The notes under the pieces were generated by a model, which saw nothing but the letters and a program-made list of their open reading frames with translations, did not search any database and was not told where the DNA came from. Shown one piece after another: positions 4,509 to 9,591 of a stretch of DNA of 9,591 nt; within the stretch, counting starts at the first letter, position 1, and each line of letters starts with the position of its first letter. Made by a program: the position numbers and the translations under genes. The stretch comes from CAMEGH01 sp964513905 (GTDB lineage Bacteria; Patescibacteriota; Saccharimonadia; Saccharimonadales; Saccharimonadaceae), in contig CAZENS010000022.1 in the NCBI GenBank assembly GCA_964513905.1, forward strand, positions 1 to 9,591, in the 5' to 3' direction.

Positions 4509-6601
4509 TTATCGACGAGACAGATAGTCGTCCTTGTTCCTCTCTAGCGTTAGAATGGGCGTATTTCTGCGCTGTGTTTGAGGTATTGTTGGCATTGGAA
4601 CAGGTGTTTGTAGAGGCATTGTTGCTGCTGGAGTGGGCACGGGAGTTGCAATTGGTGCTGGTGTGGTAGGCGGTGGNNNNNNNNNNNNNNNNNNNNNNNN
4701 NNNNNNNNNNNNNNNNNNNNNNNNNNNNNNNNNNNNNNNNNNNNNNNNNNNNNNNNNNNNNNNNNNNNNNNNNNNNTTGCTGCTGGAGTGGGCACGGGAG
4801 TTGCAATTGGTGCTGGTGTGGTAGGCGGTGGAGTTTGTGGCACTAATTCAGGCGGTATTGTTGGCATTGGAACAGGTGTTTGTAGAGGCATTGTTGCTGC
4901 TGGAGTGGGCACGGGAGTTGCAATTGGTGCTGGTGTGGTAGGCGGTGGTAGGTTGTTTTGAGCTGTTTTTCGTCGTTCTTCGTCTTCAAGCATGCGTGTA
5001 GCTCTGGTGTGGTCGAGCCTTGGTATTTCGACGTAAAACCGACTCCCTTTGCCATGTTCGCTCTCCGCCCAGATTCTGCCGTTCATAGATTCTACGAGAC
5101 GTCGGCAGAGATATAATCCGAGGCCAGTTCCGCCAATCTCTCGAGTATCGCTATTGTCGACGCGGTAGAACTTTTGGAATAGATGAGATAAGTCTTCTGA
5201 TGGTATACCTAGTCCGCTGTCTTCAATGGCTATCCGAACATAATCGCCAGTTGTTGTGGTGTCAACAACAACCTTGCCTTCTGGGGTATACTTAATGGCG
5301 TTTTCTATTAAGTTGGCAATTACCTCTCGTAGATGGTTTTTATCGGCGTACGCATATAAAACGGGCGATATGGTCGTAGATCCAGTAGTGCTTTTTGATC
5401 CGTCAGGGCGAAATTGAACGGATAGGCCTTTTTTATTTGCCGTTGGAGTAAGGGACTCAAGAACGTCACGCGCGAAACTAACAATATCAATAACAATAGG
5501 ATCTTCCTGTAATCGCCCATCTTCCGCCTTGCTCACATCAAGAAGGTCTTGAAAGAGATGGCCTAAGTGTTGGGCGGATTCGTGTGCTTTATTTATATAT
5601 TCTCTTGCCTTTTCATCAATTTGAGCGGTTGCTGGATTTAACGCTAGTCCAAGGTAACCCTCAATCGAAGCGACAGGGGTGCGCATCTCGTGACTGGCAG
5701 TGCTAATAAATTCGGCCTGCTCTCGCTCCTCTTTCCTCTCTTTTGTAATATCACGAAAAACGGCAATTGCGCCCTCTCCCCCGCTTCCAAGTGCTGCGAC
5801 CGAGAAAGAGGTTGTAATATGTTTTCCGGATTTCGTCAGGATGACGATGTTGCTATCGCGTGATTCTTGAAACGTGTTGAGTGTTTTTAAAATAGGGTCG
5901 TGATCGTTATCGAGTGGCTTCCCCTTCTCATTTTCCAGCTTAAGGACAGATCCATAGTGAATATTGATTGCGTCTTCTTCTGGCCACCCAGTCATTCTTT
6001 GGGCGGCAGGATTTATTAAGGTAATTTTACCGGTTTGCTCCACGACAATAACGCCATCTCCAATAGATTGGATGATCGCATCAGATTTTAGCGATTCATG
6101 CTCCAGGCTTTTATTGAGTTTTTTTACGGTATGATCTTGGGAGTAATCGCCGAGTGATCGTTCACTCCACAATAAGTAGCTAACTATAACGGGCATGGTA
6201 GCAGATAAAAACCCAACGATAACATCGGAGTGCGTAGCGTTATTGTAAAAGAATGAATAGAGTATGAATGAGTTGGCTAGGGCAAGTATTATGCCTATTC
6301 CCCACCAACCAAAAGCGCCTGAAAAAACTGCAACCACAAACCAAAGTGCAACAAATGGTGATTGTACCCCGCCACTCTGCACAATGAGTGTACTCGTAAG
6401 TCCTAGGAGTAGTAGAAAAGTAGCGACACTAGCCTGTGTTGTGTATTTTTGTGGAGCCCATAGGTACAGCACAAAGCTTACGGCCAAAGAAAACCCTGCA
6501 AAAATGGCAACTGTATCGGGAACGTATAGCGAGGCTCCAAGTGGTCCGTTCGAGAACATTCTCCAGAAGAACAGCGCGAGGACAATACCCGATACAAGCA
6601 A
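4509..6601 (-). CDS. Membrane PAS sensor histidine kinase with Pro-rich repeat tail (gap inside)
   Basis: Sensor kinase expected to phosphorylate the adjacent response regulator. About six hydrophobic segments occupy residues 1-146, followed by a short coiled coil, a PAS domain (about 172-290), a HisKA dimerisation domain with phospho-acceptor His304 (SHEMRTP), and an HATPase domain with the N box around Asn434 (LIENAIKYT), G1 DSGLGIP (461-467) and G2 GGTGLGLYLCR (490-500). The catalytic core ends near 530. A tail of 39-residue Pro/Thr/Ala repeats starts near 552 and runs into 100 Ns. A literal reading across the Ns switches frame and stops at 4550; the frame that continues the repeat beyond the gap stops at the TAA at 4509-4511, ending ...DDYLSRR, so I place the end at 4509. 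The start is TTG at 6601 with GAGG five bases upstream; no ATG or GTG exists before the in-frame stop at 6665-6667. A start further upstream at a non-standard codon is possible. Confidence 0.93.
4582..4676 (-). repeat. 117-bp tandem repeat, last (partial) copy
   Basis: Identical to 4854-4948 over 95 bp. It encodes PPPTTPAPIATPVPTPAA and the following TMPLQTPVPMPTIP, after which the sequence diverges into the kinase C-terminus. Confidence 0.92.
4677..4776. other. 100-N assembly gap inside kinase tail repeats
   Basis: Exactly 100 Ns, the conventional placeholder for unknown length. Both flanks are copies of the same repeat. Joining them on the repeat's own period requires 62 bp plus any multiple of 117 bp; both preserve the kinase frame, while 100 does not (100 leaves remainder 1 on division by 3, 62 leaves 2). 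Confidence 0.97.
4777..4948 (-). repeat. 117-bp tandem repeats, one full and one partial copy
   Basis: The full unit is 4832-4948 (39 codons, from PPPTTPAP to ELVPQT). The next copy begins at 4831 and is cut by the gap after 55 bp (4777-4831). Matching points 4777 and 4894 are exactly 117 bp apart. With the copy beyond the gap there are at least three units in the kinase tail. Confidence 0.93.
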
Positions 6602-6687
6602 AGACGCCTCAGAAATACGCCTATGCCAGAACCGTGTAATTTTTATCTTTTCGATGAGTGCCCCCTATTTCGAATGGTTATGTATTA

Positions 6688-6715
6688 ATTATAGTTTTTT
6701 TCTTGGTATATGCAA
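6688..6715 (-). promoter_or_regulatory. Candidate promoter of the histidine kinase gene
   Basis: On the minus strand a perfect TATAAT (6688-6693) is preceded at 16 bp by TTGCAT (6710-6715, only 3 of 6 consensus bases). The predicted start near 6681 gives a leader of about 80 nt to the TTG. It lies in the 129-bp gap after the transporter gene, in which no terminator is visible, so read-through is also possible. Confidence 0.5.
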
Positions 6716-6724
6716 ATGATTGCA
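6711..6724. promoter_or_regulatory. Inverted repeat overlapping the kinase -35 region
   Basis: TGCAA, four bases, TTGCA: a perfect 5-bp inverted repeat covering most of the candidate -35 box. Its position suits an operator, but a match this short can arise by chance, and there is no T-tract to make it a terminator. Confidence 0.25.
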
Positions 6725-6730
6725 AAGAGC

Positions 6731-9058
6731 TTATTTTTTGCCGTTTTTTGTTAATTTTTTTGATGGCCACCAAATATTTTTACCCACATCAAGTATAAAG
6801 GCCGGAACTAGCAGGCTACGAACGATGATGGTGTCGAGTAGAACACCAAACGCTACAATAAACGCCAGTTGCGCAAGGAACATTATTGGGATTACGGATA
6901 GTGCTGCAAAGGTTGCCGCTAAAACAACACCCGCGCTTGTAATAACGCCTCCTGTCACAATCAGGCCTTTAACAACACCTTTTTGAGTGCCAAGTTTTAG
7001 TGATTCTTCGCGCACCCTAGTCATAAGGAATATATTATAGTCAATGCCAAGCGCAACCAGGAATACGAATCCGTACAGTATTACTGATGGATCTGCTCCT
7101 GGAAAATGCCAAACGTGATTAAATAACAGCGCAGAAACGCCGATTGCCGTTCCGAATGAGAGTACTGTGGTAACAAGCAAGAATAGCGGAGCTACGATTG
7201 ATCGGAGCAACACCATTAAAATAACAGTAATCGCTGCAAGGATTACAGGGATAATAAGCCCTCGATCTCTAATGGCAGTGTCGTTTCCGTCAACTTGAAT
7301 TGCGGTATTGCCGCCAACAAGAACATTTGGGCTAATGGCGTGCAGTTTTTTGCGGATATCACGTACAGTATCTTTCGCTGCATCTGATTCGCTCGACTCC
7401 TTTAGAGTAGCGTTTATAAGATTGTTGCCGTTGTGCGTAGTCGGAGACTGGTCGTTGAACGGATATGCTTCGGCAACAGTGTCGTCAATATCTGGCAGCT
7501 TGTCGTAAGCAGCCTCTTTCATTGGAGTCACAAATTCCTCCGGCATGCCTGCAGTCTGGGCGTCAATTGCCGTGTTAATCTCATTTTTCGCATTCGAGAG
7601 CTCCTTAGATACTTCTTCACGAATTTTATCGAGTATGCGTTGTTTCTCTTTTCCAGCGGGTATTTGGCCTGCGTCAGACTCTTTTGAGGATAGTGCCACC
7701 GCATCTATTGCGTTATGTGAATCAAGTAGAGCGATTATTTCATCGGTTTTTTCGGTGGGTGCAAGAATCTGAACCGGTGTGCCCAAGCCGCCTGCAAAGT
7801 GTTTATCTAAGATAGCTTGGCCATTTCTTGCTGATGATTCACCAAGCACCATATCTGTTTGCGATGCACCTTCTGCTTGAAGCTGAAGTACGCCGATACA
7901 ACCAACAAGAAGTAACGCTGTTGTTGCAGTCCAAATTTTTCGTGGATATCGTGTTACCCAGTCGGCTATGCGAGTCCAGACATTTCGTTTTTTGGTAGTG
8001 TTCGATTTTTTTGCGTTATAGTTTGGCACAAACGGCCAGAATGCTTTTCTGCCAGCAAGGTATAGCAGCGACGGTAATAGAGTTAGTGCGCTCGTGATCG
8101 CAAACAAGATTCCAATTGCCCCAACTGGGCCAAGTGCTTTGTTGGAATCAAGATCTGAGAGCAGTAGACACAGCAGGCCGGCGATTACTGTTCCACCGCT
8201 TGCAAAAATTGGCTCTAACGAGGCGCGAAGTGCTTTTTTACTCGCGACCCATGTTTTTTTATGGTTGAGCAGTTCTTCTCTATATCTGGCAACGTACAGA
8301 AGTGAGTAGTCGGTTGCGGCGCCAATCACAAGAATAAATAGTATTCCCTGAACTTGGCCGTTTAATGTTACGTATCCTGCGTTTGCCAGGTTCCAGACAG
8401 TTAACACGCTGACGGTCAGGGCGATTAATGACGTTAAAAGTACGATTAAGGGTAGAAGCGGTGATCGGTACACGATAAGCAGAATGACAAAAACAACCGA
8501 AAGTGTCACCGCTAGGAGGATGCCATCAATACCACTAAACGCGGTGCCGATATCCGCCGAATAACCAGCTGGTCCGGTTACCTCAAATGTTACTCCGGGA
8601 ACTTCTTTATCTGCAATTTTGGTAATTTCTGGAGCCGCTTCTTTCATGTCGAGAGATTCTTTTAGCGGTGCAATTAGTAGTGCGGCTTGATCTTTCGTTG
8701 TTTCATCAGAATAGATGATTGGCGGCGCTTCTTGGGAGAGGTAGGATTTTTCTTCGAGTGTTTTTCTAAAAGAGTCAATATTATCTTTTTCTGTTTTTGA
8801 AAGAGGTTTATTATTCTTCGCTTCAAATACTAAAATAGCAGGAATCGTGTCGTTGCTAGTGTTAGAGAAATGTTCTAGCTGATTGTTAACTTTCGTAGCT
8901 TCGGCGCTATTTGGCAAAAAGGCGGCAAGATCAAGCTTGGCAACTTCTTCCATACGACCAAAATATGAGCCACCGATTCCGGCTAGGGCAACCCAAGTGA
9001 TTATAATTAACGACGAAAGTAATGGCCTGATCCAGGTTCGGCGAGTAGATTTTTTCAT
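6731..9058 (-). CDS. MMPL/RND-superfamily membrane transporter
   Basis: A 775-aa inner-membrane protein with the duplicated MmpL/RND layout: TM1 (about 11-31), a large outside loop (about 32-176), TM2-6 (about 178-335), TM7 (about 374-393), a second large outside loop (about 394-600) and TM8-12 (about 601-755). The paired Asp-Tyr motifs that carry protons in MmpL proteins are both present: Asp250-Tyr251 in GAATDYSLLY and Asp673-Tyr674 in GIDYNIFLMT. MMPL proteins are proton-driven exporters of lipids or other hydrophobic compounds; the substrate here is unknown. The second loop contains a charged, helix-forming stretch (about 468-500). No periplasmic adaptor or outer-membrane partner gene is in the window, as expected for MMPL-type pumps. 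The ATG at 9058 starts a basic MKKSTRRTW stretch before TM1, and a promoter ends eight bases before it. The kinase gene follows 129 bp downstream. Confidence 0.95.
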   Translation of the reverse strand: MKKSTRRTWIRPLLSSLIIITWVALAGIGGSYFGRMEEVAKLDLAAFLPNSAEATKVNNQLEHFSNTSNDTIPAILVFEAKNNKPLSKTEKDNIDSFRKTLEEKSYLSQEAPPIIYSDETTKDQAALLIAPLKESLDMKEAAPEITKIADKEVPGVTFEVTGPAGYSADIGTAFSGIDGILLAVTLSVVFVILLIVYRSPLLPLIVLLTSLIALTVSVLTVWNLANAGYVTLNGQVQGILFILVIGAATDYSLLYVARYREELLNHKKTWVASKKALRASLEPIFASGGTVIAGLLCLLLSDLDSNKALGPVGAIGILFAITSALTLLPSLLYLAGRKAFWPFVPNYNAKKSNTTKKRNVWTRIADWVTRYPRKIWTATTALLLVGCIGVLQLQAEGASQTDMVLGESSARNGQAILDKHFAGGLGTPVQILAPTEKTDEIIALLDSHNAIDAVALSSKESDAGQIPAGKEKQRILDKIREEVSKELSNAKNEINTAIDAQTAGMPEEFVTPMKEAAYDKLPDIDDTVAEAYPFNDQSPTTHNGNNLINATLKESSESDAAKDTVRDIRKKLHAISPNVLVGGNTAIQVDGNDTAIRDRGLIIPVILAAITVILMVLLRSIVAPLFLLVTTVLSFGTAIGVSALLFNHVWHFPGADPSVILYGFVFLVALGIDYNIFLMTRVREESLKLGTQKGVVKGLIVTGGVITSAGVVLAATFAALSVIPIMFLAQLAFIVAFGVLLDTIIVRSLLVPAFILDVGKNIWWPSKKLTKNGKK

Positions 9059-9066
9059 ATACTAAC

Positions 9067-9095
9067 AGTATATATCGTTTAGTTAGTGAAGTCTA
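9067..9095 (-). promoter_or_regulatory. Promoter of the MMPL transporter gene
   Basis: On the minus strand, TAGACT (9090-9095, 4 of 6) is followed by a 17-bp spacer and TATACT (9067-9072, 5 of 6), eight bases before the ATG at 9058. The predicted transcript begins one or two bases before the start codon. There is no Shine-Dalgarno, consistent with leaderless translation. Confidence 0.6.
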
Positions 9096-9171
9096 CAAGA
9101 GGTGGAGTCCTAATATCTGGAAGCTTATACTTTTAGGATGTATATATGAATACCGGCTATGGTATACGATA

Positions 9172-9423
9172 TTAGTAGTACAGTCCACCGGGATTCGTTG
9201 CAGTTTGCGCCATTTCTGCCATGCCCGTATGCATTGCATGGCGTTGTCTTGGGCAGTTTGAGTCTATACTGTCTTTCGTACTCAGCGGTTTTACAAATTT
9301 ATGCAGGATATTTTTAATAGCCTTTTTATACGTAGAAGACTCTTGTAGTCTCCCCTCTTTATTGGAATCTAAAATATTTTCGGTATATTCTGGGATGTGA
9401 TCATTTTTCTTCGGTTGCTCCAT
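9172..9423 (-). CDS. Small 83-aa protein of unknown function
   Basis: Not recognised. A hydrophilic, charged protein with no signal peptide or membrane segment. The N-terminal half is Lys/Glu/Asn-rich and partly helical (YKKAIKNILHKFVKPL, about 32-47). The C-terminal part has a single Cys near 57 and a Met/Ala/Gly-rich end (HTGMAEMAQTATNPGGLYY). The ATG at 9423 has a good Shine-Dalgarno, AAAGGAGA (9434-9441), ten bases upstream, which is the main argument that it is real. Its codon use resembles the neighbours. It lies 113 bp upstream of the transporter, which has its own promoter, so a shared transcript is possible but not required. No terminator is seen after it. Confidence 0.58.
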   Translation of the reverse strand: MEQPKKNDHIPEYTENILDSNKEGRLQESSTYKKAIKNILHKFVKPLSTKDSIDSNCPRQRHAMHTGMAEMAQTATNPGGLYY

Positions 9424-9591
9424 ACGCTACTGTTCTCCTTTGAGTAAACTTTATGTAATCTTCGTAAACTATGTACTAGCATAGCAAACATAAGAAGAAA
9501 ATTAAACAATAATATGTTGTAATATATATCTGATATGATATATTTTTTGTATTAGAGTGGCGTTAATTGGATGTAAACGTAGCCATACAAC
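9424..9591. promoter_or_regulatory. AT-rich upstream region with weak promoter for the 83-aa gene
   Basis: No ORF of note. On the minus strand TGCTATGCT (9478-9486) is an extended -10 candidate with TTTAAT (9501-9506) at 17 bp as a weak -35, giving a leader of about 47 nt. The rest (about 9510-9560) is dominated by ATAT-type tracts and may also hold a promoter for a rightward gene beyond the window. Confidence 0.3.

Noticed and set aside
4501..4806. Separate small ORFs reading through the N gap on either strand
   Set aside because: They exist only because Ns are translated as X and are off-frame readings of the repeat.
4501..4948. Tandem repeats around the gap as a CRISPR array
   Set aside because: The units are contiguous, lack unique spacers, and keep a Pro-rich reading frame continuous with the kinase; they are coding repeats.
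6264..6719. A 151-codon open frame on the + strand opposite the kinase N-terminus
   Set aside because: It is antisense to the membrane segments of the kinase and shows no recognisable domain or start signal.
9059..9171. Short inverted repeats (for example TACC/GGTA near 9151-9164) as a terminator for the 83-aa gene
   Set aside because: The stems are 4-5 bp with no T-tract on the minus strand.

Overview
The window looks like ordinary chromosome from a small-genome bacterium of the Candidate Phyla Radiation, most likely a Saccharibacteria (TM7)-type organism. This is an inference from the family mix, moderate-to-low GC, very short intergenic gaps and start codons placed almost directly behind -10 boxes; no rRNA or marker tree is available here. 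The code is standard: der ends in TGA, and TAG and TAA are also used as stops. Apart from a rhodanese-domain gene cut off by the left edge (+ strand), every gene reads leftward (- strand).

Read in the direction of transcription (right to left), the order is: an 83-aa protein of unknown function (9172-9423); an MMPL/RND-type 12-TM transporter (6731-9058); a membrane PAS-type sensor histidine kinase (about 4509-6601) with a proline-rich repeat tail broken by a 100-N assembly gap; a CheY-like response regulator with its own repeated Pro/Gln-rich tail (3724-4449); an S4-domain RsuA/RluB-family pseudouridine synthase (2999-3706); an 88-aa protein with its own promoter, ribosome binding site and terminator (2668-2934); the ribosome-assembly GTPase der (1151-2566); and peptidyl-tRNA hydrolase pth (517-1107), which meets the rhodanese gene tail to tail with a 17-bp overlap.

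The kinase and response regulator are adjacent and probably form one two-component system, followed 17 bp later by the pseudouridine synthase. The synthase, der and pth form a translation/ribosome-maturation neighbourhood, although der and pth each appear to have their own promoter. The MMPL transporter has a recognisable -35/-10 promoter that ends about 8 bases before its ATG.

The most noteworthy signals are: (1) the 88-aa gene, whose third codon positions are about 74% GC against about 23% at the start of the neighbouring synthase gene, in a compact self-contained transcription unit; (2) internal direct repeats in the tails of both partners of the two-component system, and a gap whose N length puts the end of the kinase in the wrong frame; (3) several genes whose -10 boxes lie 6-11 bases before the start codon, implying leaderless or nearly leaderless mRNAs. 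No tRNA, rRNA, CRISPR array, insertion sequence or phage gene was seen.
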